A stretch of DNA of 64,000 bases. It comes from Paenibacillus sp. URB8-2. Lineage in GTDB: Bacteria > Bacillota > Bacilli > Paenibacillales > Paenibacillaceae. The DNA is taken from the NCBI RefSeq assembly GCF_013393385.1, contig NZ_AP023239.1, forward strand, positions 3,596,001 through 3,660,000, written 5' to 3'. Below the pieces are notes generated by a model. The model made no database searches, was not told where the DNA came from, and saw only the letters and a list, made by a program, of their open reading frames with translations. Shown here piece after piece: positions 26,790 through 35,800 of this stretch. How positions within the stretch are numbered: the first letter of the stretch is position 1; each line of letters opens with the position of its first letter. Position numbers and translations under genes: made by a program.

Positions 26790-27587
26790 CTAAATCAGAA
26801 CGATTTCGCCGGTGCACACGCTCGTAACCGTTCCGTTCTCCTCCCGAAGCAGCAGTCCGCCGTCTTCTCCAAGACCGATAGCAGTCCCTTCAAGCCAGCC
26901 CTGCGGCGTCTTCAAACCGATCCTTCTGCCCAGAGTAACCGACTGTTCCTCCCATAAGCGGGCGATGGGCTTCAACCCTTGATCCATATACAGCCCGTAA
27001 TGGTATTTCAGCTCCCGGAGTACTTCTTTGGCCAGCTCCCCGCGATCGACCGGCATTCCGCCTTCGATCAGCAGTGATGTCGCAATTTCCCTGAGCTCCG
27101 CCGGATAGTCTTCCTCCGTTAGATTGGCGCTGATGCCGATCCCGGCGATGCAATATTGGAGACCTCCCGGTCCAAAGCTTGATTCCAGCAAAATACCGCA
27201 CAGCTTTCTGCCGCGCGCCAGAAGATCGTTCGGCCATTTGATGCCCGCTTCAACGCCAGTCATCTTCCGGATGGCGGAGCAGACGGCGACGCCTGCCAGA
27301 AGCGTCAGCTGGGGCGTAGACTGCAGCGGGATGGCCGGACGCAAAACAACGCTCATCCAGATGCCCTTGCCTTTCGGAGAGTGCCATTTCCGGCCCATCC
27401 GTCCCCGCCCGCCAGTCTGTTCCTCGGCCATGACGGCCGTCCCTTGCGGAACGCCCTTCTCCGCCAGAAGCTTAGCTTCCTCCTGGGTAGAGACCACCGA
27501 ATCCAGGCGGTGCAGGCTGCCGGCCCATTCCAGATCCGGCAGGCTCTCCGCTTCGAAGGCGGCTGACTTAATCTTCTCCATGCTCAT
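26790..27587 (-). CDS. birA: Biotin--[acetyl-CoA-carboxylase] ligase lacking the DNA-binding domain
   Basis: Attaches biotin to carboxylases via biotinyl-AMP. 265 residues, about 60 fewer than B. subtilis BirA because the N-terminal helix-turn-helix is absent. The catalytic domain is complete: LDSVVSTQEEAKLLAE, the adenylate-binding GGRGRMGRKWHSP (about 60-72), GIKWPNDLLARGRKLCGIL (about 117-135) and a C-terminal SH3-like domain. It overlaps the end of cca by 20 bases. Without the HTH it should not act as a biotin-operon repressor. Confidence 0.92.
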   Translation of the reverse strand: MSMEKIKSAAFEAESLPDLEWAGSLHRLDSVVSTQEEAKLLAEKGVPQGTAVMAEEQTGGRGRMGRKWHSPKGKGIWMSVVLRPAIPLQSTPQLTLLAGVAVCSAIRKMTGVEAGIKWPNDLLARGRKLCGILLESSFGPGGLQYCIAGIGISANLTEEDYPAELREIATSLLIEGGMPVDRGELAKEVLRELKYHYGLYMDQGLKPIARLWEEQSVTLGRRIGLKTPQGWLEGTAIGLGEDGGLLLREENGTVTSVCTGEIVLI

Positions 27588-28853
27588 GATGATTCATCCT
27601 TTTCGCTTTCATAATCAGGGCCGTCCGGTCGTTGGGCACGTCGCCGGACGCCGCCGCCAGCAGCAGCTTCTGCAGCAGCTGCCCCAGCCATGGCCCCGGA
27701 CGCTTGTCCAGGGCGGACGTCAAATCGCCGCCCGTCACCGCCAGATCGGCCAGCCCGCGAACGGGCATCTCGCGCAGCCACTGCCGGGCGGAAGAGACAA
27801 GCCCGGCGCCGGGGCCGCCTTCTGGAAAGGCGGCCAGCAGCGTCAGCCACCCTTCGGCGGCGTCCGCGCCGAAGGCCAGCACGGCGGCGAGGAAGCGCCG
27901 CCGGAAGTCCGCGGGGCCTTCCTCCGGCCCCGCCTCCGCCGCTGCGGTCCACGCCTCGCGGACCCGCAGCACCTGGGCGACGCCGCGCCGCGTCGCCCCG
28001 GGAACGTCCATGCCCGCAGCAACCTCTCGGCCTCGCCGGCCGAGGTGCCCAGGGCATGGAGGAGCAGCGCCCACCGCAGGAGGGCGCTCTCCAGTTCCCC
28101 GATGCCGGAGAGACCGGCGGCCGCAGCCGCCAGTCTTTCGCCGGTCCAGGGGAACGGGGCTTTTCCGCGCGCTAGCAGCCCGCTGCGCGCAAGCATCCCC
28201 AGGCCGCTGAGGGGCCTGGGGCCTTCCACGATGCGCGCCAGCTCCGCGTAGACGCGCTCAACGGCGATATGCGCCAGTCCGTCCCGGCGGCGCAGCAGAC
28301 CGCGCCACGTGTTCTTCACGACGCGGAAATCCAGCGTGGACGCGAACCTCACGCAGCGGAGCATGCGGAGCGCGTCTTCGTCAAAACGCTCCTCGGCGGT
28401 GCCTACGCAGCGGATCAAACGGCGGCGCAGGTCCTCTGCCCCGCCGAACGGATCGATCAGCGCTCCGTCCAGCCCCATGCAGATCGCATTGATCGTAAAA
28501 TCCCGGCGGCGGAGATCCTCCCTGACATCCTTCACGAAGGTTACGCTCTCCGGTCGCCGGTGATCGGCGTAGCCGCTCTCGGTCCGGTAGGTCGTTACTT
28601 CAAACGGGAAATCGGCCTCCAGAACGGTAACGGTCCCATGCTGCAGGCCCGTGGGCACGCATCTTGGAAAGAGCGACATGACCGACTCCGGCCTGGCGGA
28701 GGTGGTAATGTCCATATCGTTGACGGGACGCCGGAGCAGTTCGTCCCGGATACAGCCGCCGACCCAGTATGCTTCATGCCCCGCTTCGGTCAGACGGACG
28801 ATTATAAGGCCCGCAGCCTCGGCCATCCGGGGGTCGGCCATCTTCCAATTCAT
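27568..28853 (-). pseudogene. cca: CCA-adding tRNA nucleotidyltransferase gene with a single-base frameshift
   Basis: The enzyme adds or repairs the 3' CCA of tRNA. The N-terminal frame (28853 to about 28003) carries the class II nucleotidyltransferase core: YWVGGCIRDELLRRPVNDMDI, then RRRDFTINAICMG and GTAEERFDEDALRMLR. After ...LLRAWTFPG it leaves frame into Arg/Ala-rich nonsense. The other frame continues with ATRRGVAQVLRVREAW and a plausible C-terminal domain ending MNHHEHGED at 27568. The joint is at the CCCCGGG/CCCGGGG run 27996-28002, where one base is missing. Joined length is about 428 residues, normal for the family. The C-terminal half is strikingly GC-rich. Since cca is normally essential, sequencing error is the simplest reading; real loss or slippage is possible. 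Confidence 0.85.
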
Positions 28854-28871
28854 AATGACACGGCTCCATTC

Positions 28872-30023
28872 TTAGCGGACCGCATTTGCGGTCTTGCGGT
28901 CCAGTACGCGGTGATAGATGCTTTCGTATTGATCGGTAATGGCGTCCTTGCAGAAATCCTCGCACGCGCGCTTCAGGCAAGCCGTGCGGAACTTCCGCGC
29001 CAAAGCCTCATCGGTCAGCAGTTGAACGGCGTATTCCGCCATCGTAGCCGTATCGGCGATCGGTGCCAGAAATCCGGTTTCGCCATGCAGCACCAGCTCG
29101 GGTATGCCCCCTGCCTGAGAACCGATCGTCGGTACACCGCAGGCCATTGCTTCCAGGGCGACGAGCCCGAAGCTCTCTTTCTCCGAAGGAAGCAGCAGCA
29201 CATCCGCTAGCGAAATGACCTGGGCGATTTCATCCTGCTTGCCCAGAAACCGCACCTTGTCTTCCAGACCCATTTCGGCGATCTTGGCCTGAATCTTCGG
29301 AAGCTCTGGACCCTCGCCTACAAGCAGGAGACGGGAAGGAACCTTCCTTGAAACCCTGGCGAATATATCCACGACATCCGAAACACGCTTGACCGGACGA
29401 AAATTGGAGATGTGCATCAAAATTTTTTCATTTGGTAACGCAAAATCCCCCCGCAAATCGGAAACGTCTCGTGGATAATACACCCTTTTGTCTACAAAGT
29501 TGTAGGTCAGGTCAATCTCGTTCGTGATATCAAGCACCCGGCGCGTCTCATTGATAAGATCCTGTGACACTGCCGTCACCGCATCGCTTTCGTTAATGCC
29601 AAGCCGGATGAGATCCTTGAGCGATTCGTCCTGGCCCAGCACCGTTATATCCGTACCGTGAAGCGTTGTAACTACTTTGACCCCGCCACCTACCATTTGC
29701 TTTGCCAGAAAGGCACAGACGGCATGCGGAACCGCATAATGAACATGAAGCAGATCGAGCTTCTCCATTTTGGCTACCTGGGCCATTTTCGTCGCCAGGG
29801 CAAGATCGTAAGGCGGATAACGGAATACGTAATAGTCGTTGACTTCAACCTCATGATAAAAAATATTTTTCTGAAACGTTCCAAGACGGAACGGAACGCT
29901 GTGAGTGATAAAATGAACCTCATGGCCTTTTTCGGCCAGAAGCTTTCCGAGTTCCGTAGCCACTACGCCGGAGCCGCCGAGAGACGGATAACAGGTAATG
30001 CCTATTTTCAACAACCGGTCCAT
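28872..30023 (-). CDS. bshA: N-acetyl-alpha-D-glucosaminyl L-malate synthase
   Basis: Glycosyltransferase (GT4) that joins GlcNAc from UDP-GlcNAc to L-malate, the first step of bacillithiol synthesis. About 383 residues from the ATG at 30023, which has AAAGGAGACGGACGT upstream; a longer frame to 30050 lacks this. Signatures: GITCYPSLGGSGVVATELGK at the N-terminus, HVHYAVPHAVCAFLAKQM, TTLHGTDITVLG, NFRPVKRVSDVV and the donor-binding EKESFGLVALEAMACGVP. In operon with bshB1 and mgsA, exactly as in B. subtilis. Confidence 0.95.
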   Translation of the reverse strand: MDRLLKIGITCYPSLGGSGVVATELGKLLAEKGHEVHFITHSVPFRLGTFQKNIFYHEVEVNDYYVFRYPPYDLALATKMAQVAKMEKLDLLHVHYAVPHAVCAFLAKQMVGGGVKVVTTLHGTDITVLGQDESLKDLIRLGINESDAVTAVSQDLINETRRVLDITNEIDLTYNFVDKRVYYPRDVSDLRGDFALPNEKILMHISNFRPVKRVSDVVDIFARVSRKVPSRLLLVGEGPELPKIQAKIAEMGLEDKVRFLGKQDEIAQVISLADVLLLPSEKESFGLVALEAMACGVPTIGSQAGGIPELVLHGETGFLAPIADTATMAEYAVQLLTDEALARKFRTACLKRACEDFCKDAITDQYESIYHRVLDRKTANAVR

Positions 30024-30100
30024 ACGTCCGTCTCCTTTATTTATTGACAAATCGGTCCGCGCATATCCGCTTCTTGCGGGTGCCGCCCCGTTACTGTTTC

Positions 30101-30796
30101 TTATCTTTTAAACAAATCAACCGCATATGGAACTTTTGAAGCGAAGCCCTCGGCAAAAGGAAATCCTCTGCGCTGTCCGAGCAGCATATCTCTTGAGCGA
30201 ACCCGTTCGATATAACCGTCGTTGAGCGGCGTCGCCACGACATCCTCCCCCGGCGTTTTCTGAAACTGGGAGAGGTAGCAGGATAAAGCCGATTCCTTGA
30301 CTCCGTAAGTGTCGCTCACATCGACGACAAGATCCGTACGCCCCAAATCATTAATGAAGTAGAAGTACAGATGAGGAGCCGGAACGGCCTTCAGCGCCGG
30401 CATATACCTACGAAGCTTTGCATTAAAAACCGCCTCCTCCACAAGCCTGCTGCAGGCTACATGATCGGGATGGCGGTCTTCCCAGTAGGGAGCGAACACG
30501 ATATCGGGCGAGGAGCGGCGGATTTCCGCCGTTACCGCCGCAATTTGGTCTTCCGTCAGGCGCAGTCCTCTGTCAGGCAGTCCCAGGTTGGTGCGCGATG
30601 CAGCGCCGAGCGCGGCTGCCGCCCGGGCGGCTTCCTCCTTGCGGATCAGTGTCGTCCCATTGGAGGACATTTCCGCAGCGGTCAGATCGCATAGCCCGAC
30701 CTTTAGCCCGGCTGCCGTATGTTTGGCAATCGTTCCGGCCATGCCGATCTCCGCATCGTCGGCGTGGGCACCGAACACGAGAATGTCGAGCTTCAT
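30101..30796 (-). CDS. bshB1: Bacillithiol biosynthesis deacetylase
   Basis: Zinc-dependent LmbE/PIG-L family deacetylase that removes acetyl from GlcNAc-malate. 231 residues. The metal motif [17 protein letters not shown] (about 10-26, AHxDD) and the distant HPDH (about 109-112) are intact. It overlaps mgsA by 4 bases and precedes bshA, supporting BshB1 rather than another PIG-L enzyme. Confidence 0.93.
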   Translation of the reverse strand: MKLDILVFGAHADDAEIGMAGTIAKHTAAGLKVGLCDLTAAEMSSNGTTLIRKEEAARAAAALGAASRTNLGLPDRGLRLTEDQIAAVTAEIRRSSPDIVFAPYWEDRHPDHVACSRLVEEAVFNAKLRRYMPALKAVPAPHLYFYFINDLGRTDLVVDVSDTYGVKESALSCYLSQFQKTPGEDVVATPLNDGYIERVRSRDMLLGQRRGFPFAEGFASKVPYAVDLFKR

Positions 30797-31212
30797 TCGT
30801 CGACTCCCGGCTTGTACTTGTGTACCAGATCCCGCCAGGCGAAATCGCCGCGGTCAATCGCCTTGACCAATATTTCCGCAGTTGCGATGTTGGTCGCGAC
30901 CGGAATGCCGTACACATCGCAGAGTCGAAGCAGAGCCGAGATATCCGGTTCATGCGGCTGCGCCATCAGCGGATCCCGCAGGAAAATAATCAGGTCCAGC
31001 TCGTCCTGCGCAACAAGCGAGCCGATCTGCTGGTCGCCGCCGAGCGGCCCCGACATATAGCGGTGAATGCTCAGCTTGGTCGCTTCCATAATACGCTGCC
31101 CGGTCGTGCCGGTCGAATACATTTCATGTCCCTGAAACACATGTTCATAAGCTGTTACAAAATTAACCATTTCATCTTTCTTGCGGTCATGCGCTATAAA
31201 TGCGATCTTCAT
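30793..31212 (-). CDS. mgsA: Methylglyoxal synthase
   Basis: Converts dihydroxyacetone phosphate to methylglyoxal and phosphate. 139 residues. [17 protein letters not shown] at the N-terminus, [10 protein letters not shown] (phosphate binding), [11 protein letters not shown] with the catalytic Asp, and [27 protein letters not shown] are all canonical. The ATG overlaps nothing upstream; dapB ends 15 bases before it. GGGGAGAAACC gives the ribosome site. Confidence 0.97.
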   Translation of the reverse strand: MKIAFIAHDRKKDEMVNFVTAYEHVFQGHEMYSTGTTGQRIMEATKLSIHRYMSGPLGGDQQIGSLVAQDELDLIIFLRDPLMAQPHEPDISALLRLCDVYGIPVATNIATAEILVKAIDRGDFAWRDLVHKYKPGVDE

Positions 31213-31227
31213 CGGTTTCTCCCCTGT

Positions 31228-32031
31228 CTATTCGATAAAGTGATCAAATCCGTAAATCATTCCCGTATATCCCATAACTTTTTCGATGCCCAGCTTGACA
31301 CCGGGCATATATCCCGCACGTTCGTAGGAATCGTGGCGGATCTTCAGTGTCTGGCCGAAGCTGCCGAACACAACCTCCTGCTGGGCAAAAACGCCCGGCA
31401 GCCGAACGCTGTGTATCCGGAAACCGTTATAATAACCTCCACGGGCGCCTTCGATGATTTCCTCCTCTTGCGGGTTGCCCTGACGCAGTTCCTCCCGCGC
31501 CTCGGCAATAAGCTCAGCGGTCTTGATCGAGGTGCCTGATGGGGCATCCAGCTTCTGATCTCCATGATACTCAATAATCTCTAGATTAGGAAAGTATTTT
31601 GCAGCCTGCGCCGCAAACTTCATCATCAGAATGGCCCCAATCGAGAAATTCGGGGCGATCAGCCCGCCGATTCCCTGTTCCCGGCACTGCTTGTCCAGTT
31701 CTTCAATCTGCTCGGATGTAAAACCGGTCGTACCGATTACCGGCCTTACACCGTATTTAATTGCCGACGCCGTATTGGCATAAGCCGATTGCGGCGTCGT
31801 GAAATCGACCAGCACATCCGCACCCCCGGCCACCAAAGCGGCTTCGAGGTCCCCGGTGACGGCTACCCCTGCTTCCGGCAGGCCTACCAGCAGGCCCGCG
31901 TCGATATCATGCAGCGAACGGTCTACAGCGGCCGCAAGCGTCAGCTCTTCATCCTGGAGAACCAGCTTCACGACTTCTCTGCCCATTCGGCCGCCCGCTC
32001 CCGAAACAACAACTCTGATTTTATTATTCAT
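31228..32031 (-). CDS. dapB: 4-hydroxy-tetrahydrodipicolinate reductase
   Basis: NAD(P)H-dependent step of the diaminopimelate/lysine pathway, needed for peptidoglycan and for spore dipicolinate. 267 residues. N-terminal VVSGAGGRMGREVVK binds the dinucleotide; IIEYHGDQKLDAPSGTSIKTAE holds the catalytic His/Lys block. First gene of the dapB-mgsA-bshB1-bshA-cca-birA run. Confidence 0.97.
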   Translation of the reverse strand: MNNKIRVVVSGAGGRMGREVVKLVLQDEELTLAAAVDRSLHDIDAGLLVGLPEAGVAVTGDLEAALVAGGADVLVDFTTPQSAYANTASAIKYGVRPVIGTTGFTSEQIEELDKQCREQGIGGLIAPNFSIGAILMMKFAAQAAKYFPNLEIIEYHGDQKLDAPSGTSIKTAELIAEAREELRQGNPQEEEIIEGARGGYYNGFRIHSVRLPGVFAQQEVVFGSFGQTLKIRHDSYERAGYMPGVKLGIEKVMGYTGMIYGFDHFIE

Positions 32032-32067
32032 TTACGTTTATGACCCCCGCTTTCATTCTGCTTATGA

Positions 32068-32589
32068 TTACTGCATGTACTTCTGCAGCGATTTCTGAAG
32101 ATCTTTCATCAATTCCTTTAAACCATCATCGTCCGGATGCAGCGAGATGACTTCCTTCATGGCCGCAATTGCCGGCAAATGCTCGTTCATCCGGCTGTAG
32201 GCGATTGCCAGCCATACGTAAGCGTCCCCGTAAAGGGGATCAAGCTTCACCGCCTCGTTCAACAAGGTAATCGGCCGGAATGGATTGTTCTTGGCGTCTA
32301 TTTTGTCCTCCAGCAGCCGTTTGGCTTCCTGCACGTACAGCATTGCTTGCAAATGCTGCAAATGCAGACTGTACTCCGTCTTGGCGCCGTCAAGCTTAAC
32401 TGCGGCCCTGGCATGTTCTGCCGCCTTTTCGAGCCTTCCGCTGCGCGCGTAAGTGATTGAACAGCGATACCGGACTTCCGGATCATTCGGGTCGGCCGCT
32501 ATCGCGGCTTCGAAGCACAGAATCGCTTCCTCGAAATCACTTCGCAAAATACAGCGGTACGCTTCTTTCACATATTCACCGGGACTCAT
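32068..32589 (-). CDS. Tetratricopeptide-repeat protein, function unknown
   Basis: 173 residues from the ATG at 32589 (GGAGGGTGGTACGT upstream). Almost entirely TPR: VKEAYRCILRSDFEEAILCF, EAAIAADPNDPEVRYRCSITYARSGR, LDPLYGDAYVWLAIAYSRMNE, HLPAIAAMKEVISLHPDDDG. No signal peptide. Inserted between ypjD and dapB, which are adjacent in B. subtilis. Likely a cytoplasmic scaffold; nothing more specific can be said. Confidence 0.78.
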   Translation of the reverse strand: MSPGEYVKEAYRCILRSDFEEAILCFEAAIAADPNDPEVRYRCSITYARSGRLEKAAEHARAAVKLDGAKTEYSLHLQHLQAMLYVQEAKRLLEDKIDAKNNPFRPITLLNEAVKLDPLYGDAYVWLAIAYSRMNEHLPAIAAMKEVISLHPDDDGLKELMKDLQKSLQKYMQ

Positions 32590-32632
32590 ACGTACCACCC
32601 TCCGTCATATGATTCATCATATGCGGTGGCGC

Positions 32633-32962
32633 CTAATCGGTGTTTTTTTTCGTCCAGCGGTCTGCGTCGCGGGTATTGAATTTAAGCATGACCTTGTCCA
32701 TGGCTTCCGTCAAATCGATGCCGAGGGAATTCGCAAAGCAAACGGTTATGAACAGAATATCGCCCAGCTCCAGCTCAATCGAATTTTCCGGCTCGTCCGC
32801 CTTTTTCGGCTTCTCTCCGAAAGAATGATTGACTTCCCGGGCCAATTCCCCCACTTCCTCGGACATGCGTGCAAGCATCGAAAGCGGACTGAAGTAACCT
32901 TCCTTGAACTGAGAAATGTAAGCGTCCACTTCCCGCTGTATTTCGGCGAGACTTTTCTCCAT
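32633..32962 (-). CDS. ypjD: MazG-like nucleotide pyrophosphohydrolase (YpjD family)
   Basis: 109-residue member of the all-alpha NTP pyrophosphatase fold, hydrolysing NTPs or dNTPs to NMPs. The metal-binding pattern EExxE...ELGDILF is visible: SEEVGELAREVNHSFGE (about 34-50) and ELELGDILFITVCFANSLG (about 63-81), followed by KFNTRDADRW. GGAGCGGCGCCCGAAG precedes the ATG. Position before dapB matches B. subtilis ypjD. Confidence 0.88.
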   Translation of the reverse strand: MEKSLAEIQREVDAYISQFKEGYFSPLSMLARMSEEVGELAREVNHSFGEKPKKADEPENSIELELGDILFITVCFANSLGIDLTEAMDKVMLKFNTRDADRWTKKNTD

Positions 32963-33055
32963 CTTCGGGCGCCGCTCCTTTCGCTCTGCCGCATATTGCC
33001 TTTTCGTTTGCCCCTATGTTATCGTAAAGACGTTTTGAAGACAAATCTTTTTTGC

Positions 33056-33083
33056 TTGCCTTACGTTTGTTTATAGGTATACT
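33056..33083 (+). promoter_or_regulatory. Promoter of the YitT-family gene
   Basis: TTGCCT (33056-33061), 16 bases, TATACT (33078-33083), about 50 bases before the start codon. A small TGCCGTTATCACGGCA hairpin lies just before the ribosome site GGAGG. Confidence 0.5.
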
Positions 33084-33134
33084 TTCGCGTTAGCGGAGAA
33101 AAACTGCCGTTATCACGGCATAACGGAGGAATCC

Positions 33135-34004
33135 ATGAATACTGCAAAATTGAGTTCGATCATCAAGACGGTCGCTCCGATCATGCTGGGGACCGCTGTG
33201 TACGCTTTTGGACTGCTTTATTTCATTATTCCCAATCAGCTTATGGAAGGCGGCGTAACCGGGATTACCATTCTCCTGAATTACGGCTTCGGCATACCGG
33301 TGTTTCTGACCACGCTGTTGCTTAACCTTCCACTGTTTCTGCTTGGCTGGAAAGTGCTCGGCGCGCGTCAAATCGTCTATACCGGCGTCGGCATCGGATC
33401 GCTGTCATTCTTCTTGTGGGTATTCGAGCGGATGATCGCGCTTGGGTGGGTAGAGCCCTTCCGAACGGAGCATGATTTTATCCTGGCCTCCCTTTACGCC
33501 GGAGTTACGCTCGGCCTCGGTCTCGGCATCGTTTTCCGTTTCGGCGGCACGACCGGCGGCGTAGATATCGTCGCCCGCATATGCGGCCGCCGTTTCGGCT
33601 GGAGCATGGGGCAGGTCATACTGGCGATCGACGTTGTTATTATCGGCTCCTCCCTGCTCTATATCCCGAGAGAGAAAATTTTGTATACGCTGGTCGCCGT
33701 CTTCATCTCTTCCCGCGTGATCGATTTTATTCAGGAAGGCGCATATGCCGCCAAGGCATTTACGATAATCAGCGACTTCGGGCAGGAAATCGCCGAGCTG
33801 ATCACCACGGACATGGATCGGGGCGTCACCTTAATCCCGTCGATAGGCGCCTATTCCAAGCAGGCCAAGCATACGGTATACTGCGTCGTTTCCCGTCAGG
33901 AAATCCGGCAGCTCAGCCAGCTGGTCAAATCGGTCGATCCGCGGGCGTTCGTCATAATCAGCGATGTGCACGACGTTCACGGGGAAGGCTTCCGGGAAAT
34001 TTGA
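33135..34004 (+). CDS. ypjC: YitT/YpjC-family membrane protein (DUF161, DUF2179)
   Basis: 289 residues with five hydrophobic segments in the first 180 residues (for example APIMLGTAVYAFGLLYFI and the VFLTTLLLNLPLFLLGW stretch), the GGTTGGVDIVARI family signature (about 136-148), and a soluble C-terminal DUF2179 domain (about 205-285, ending VHDVHGEGFREI). Function of the family is unknown. It faces against its neighbours (plus strand), unlike ypjABD, but the cluster order matches B. subtilis. Confidence 0.85.
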   Translation: MNTAKLSSIIKTVAPIMLGTAVYAFGLLYFIIPNQLMEGGVTGITILLNYGFGIPVFLTTLLLNLPLFLLGWKVLGARQIVYTGVGIGSLSFFLWVFERMIALGWVEPFRTEHDFILASLYAGVTLGLGLGIVFRFGGTTGGVDIVARICGRRFGWSMGQVILAIDVVIIGSSLLYIPREKILYTLVAVFISSRVIDFIQEGAYAAKAFTIISDFGQEIAELITTDMDRGVTLIPSIGAYSKQAKHTVYCVVSRQEIRQLSQLVKSVDPRAFVIISDVHDVHGEGFREI

Positions 34005-34034
34005 ATAGTAATCAGAAACCGATAAGCAGACCAA

Positions 34035-34077
34035 GCGGGACCGGGCATGGAAGATTCCAGACCCGGTCCCGCTTTTT
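34035..34077 (+). terminator. Terminator of the YitT-family gene
   Basis: GCGGGACCGGG / CCCGGTCCCGC with a 16-base loop, followed by TTTTT on the plus strand. Confidence 0.9.
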
Positions 34078-34137
34078 GAAATATTCCTTTTCGCTCAACT
34101 TGCGATTCCGTTTTATGTGAATTCATCGAAGCTTTAT

Positions 34138-35040
34138 TCAGAACGGCTGCCACCGGCTTCTATCCCCACGGTATTTTCTGTACCCGGTGTAGGCAAGCGC
34201 AGCGAGAATAAATCCCGCGCCCAGCCATCCCGCCGGGCCGTATTCCCTAGGAGCGAGCGGAAGCGACAGGGTCGGTTCATCCTTCTCTTTCCCGAACATC
34301 ACCCTTGCGGCCTCCCGCCCGTTCGAGACGGCGTTCATGAGCTCTTCCCGTCTCGGCGGCCGGGACGCCGCCGCCAGCCCGGAGGCATAAGAGAGCCAGG
34401 CATCGAACCGGTTCACTTCTTCCGGCTTACGGGCAATGATGATGGCCGGCCGAATTGTATCGTAGCGCTCCTGTATATGGGAAACCGCCGTTTTCCAGCC
34501 CGTCAGATCGTTTCCGACCGCGCTATGTTCCATATCGTTCAGATCCTCAAGGATCAGCTTGTAATATTGAAGCCACATCGGCTGGCGGGGATGGGCCAGA
34601 CTATTGGCGGCCAGACGTAGTCTGGCGGCGGCCGTCTCCCACCGCTGCTGCTGCACATTCACCCCCGCGGCGGCGGCTTTCATATCCAAAATCGCCCCCG
34701 AGAGTGCATTAACCCCTTCAACGGATGTAAGTCCTTCAAAAGAAGACGCCACGAACAACCTGGAAATCGCATCAATCGTTTCCCTTGCCTTGTTGATATT
34801 TCCTTCCGCAACATACCCGTACAGCGCCTCAGTCTGCTGCTCTAGCTTCAGCGCGCCTGCTTTGGCGGCAACCGGCGGCTGAGTCTTCTGCGCCGGCGTT
34901 TCCGCCATGCCGGAAACCGTCCTGCCCACTGGCAGGAGAACCTCATTGTAGCCTGCAGCGCTTGCCGCATCCCATCCTGCCGCCGCCGTGCAGACCAAGG
35001 CGAGCAGCGTCATAAATACCCAATACCTCCTGCGCAGCAT
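34138..35040 (-). CDS. ypjB: YpjB-like sporulation protein
   Basis: About 300 residues from the ATG at 35040 (AGGAGGGATGTCTC upstream). A signal peptide (RRRYWVFMTLLALVCTAAA), a helical outside domain and a C-terminal transmembrane helix (GPAGWLGAGFILAALAY, about 270-290) with a basic tail. This architecture and the position between ypjA and ypjC match YpjB, a sporulation-associated protein of unknown mechanism. Motifs are not diagnostic, so the call rests partly on synteny. Confidence 0.75.
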   Translation of the reverse strand: MLRRRYWVFMTLLALVCTAAAGWDAASAAGYNEVLLPVGRTVSGMAETPAQKTQPPVAAKAGALKLEQQTEALYGYVAEGNINKARETIDAISRLFVASSFEGLTSVEGVNALSGAILDMKAAAAGVNVQQQRWETAAARLRLAANSLAHPRQPMWLQYYKLILEDLNDMEHSAVGNDLTGWKTAVSHIQERYDTIRPAIIIARKPEEVNRFDAWLSYASGLAAASRPPRREELMNAVSNGREAARVMFGKEKDEPTLSLPLAPREYGPAGWLGAGFILAALAYTGYRKYRGDRSRWQPF

Positions 35041-35096
35041 GAGACATCCCTCCTGCCTTATGTGTATGCGCAGGGACAAGGGTTAGAACATCCTTG

Positions 35097-35699
35097 TTAT
35101 TTGGATCGCTGCAGCAGGACGGCCTTAGACGCAAGCCAAGCAGCCGACACGCTGACAAGAGTCAGTAAAAAGGTGAATATCTGGACCTGCAGCACATCAT
35201 CCTCAAGCGTGGCTGGAAGCCAAGGGTAGACGCCGAAAGAATAGTCGACCGTATCATTAAGCAGAGTCCACAGAAGCGCAACCGGAATCATCTTGCGGCA
35301 AATAAAGAACCGGGCGTACAGCAGCGCCTCCACCGCCATCCCGGTATGCGAAATCATCAGCATCCAGTCCCGCCAATCGACCGCCCCCCCCTGGTAGCCG
35401 CCTGCTACAATGATGGAGACCGCCCAAATGCCATATTTGACGGATGTTACGACCGCCAGCGCCTCGATCACAGCCCTTACAGAAACCCCGGCCACTGTTT
35501 TGGGCGGATATAACAGAAGGATAAGCGCCAGCGTAAAGAACAGGCTTGCCGTCGGGCTATCGGGCACGAACGGCAGCAGCCAGTCCGGGTAATGGGCCGC
35601 CGTATAGGCCAATTGATTGCCGTACCATATGTATCCATAAATCGTTCCCGGAATATTGACCGCAAGCAGCAGCCAAATAATGGCCCGGTGTTTAAGCAT
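35097..35699 (-). CDS. ypjA: YpjA-like membrane protein (DUF1405)
   Basis: 200 residues with six hydrophobic segments (for example IIWLLLAVNIPGTIYGYIW near the N-terminus and a last segment QIFTFLLTLVSVSAAWLA). The ATG at 35699 has AAGGAAG nine bases upstream; in-frame GTG 35729 and TTG 35708 are alternatives. Family DUF1405, function unknown; lies between qcrC and ypjB as in B. subtilis. Confidence 0.82.
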   Translation of the reverse strand: MLKHRAIIWLLLAVNIPGTIYGYIWYGNQLAYTAAHYPDWLLPFVPDSPTASLFFTLALILLLYPPKTVAGVSVRAVIEALAVVTSVKYGIWAVSIIVAGGYQGGAVDWRDWMLMISHTGMAVEALLYARFFICRKMIPVALLWTLLNDTVDYSFGVYPWLPATLEDDVLQVQIFTFLLTLVSVSAAWLASKAVLLQRSK

Positions 35700-35750
35700 T
35701 TTTTCCAACTTCCTTCCGACTCTTGACACGGTAAGCCTCCCCTAAAGCAT

Positions 35751-35783
35751 GCAAAAACCAGACCGTATTATTCGATCTGGTTA
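35751..35783 (-). terminator. Terminator of the qcrABC operon
   Basis: AACCAGA / TCTGGTT hairpin followed by TTT on the minus strand, directly after qcrC. Confidence 0.75.
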
Positions 35784-35800
35784 TGCGATCTTCCTCTATT

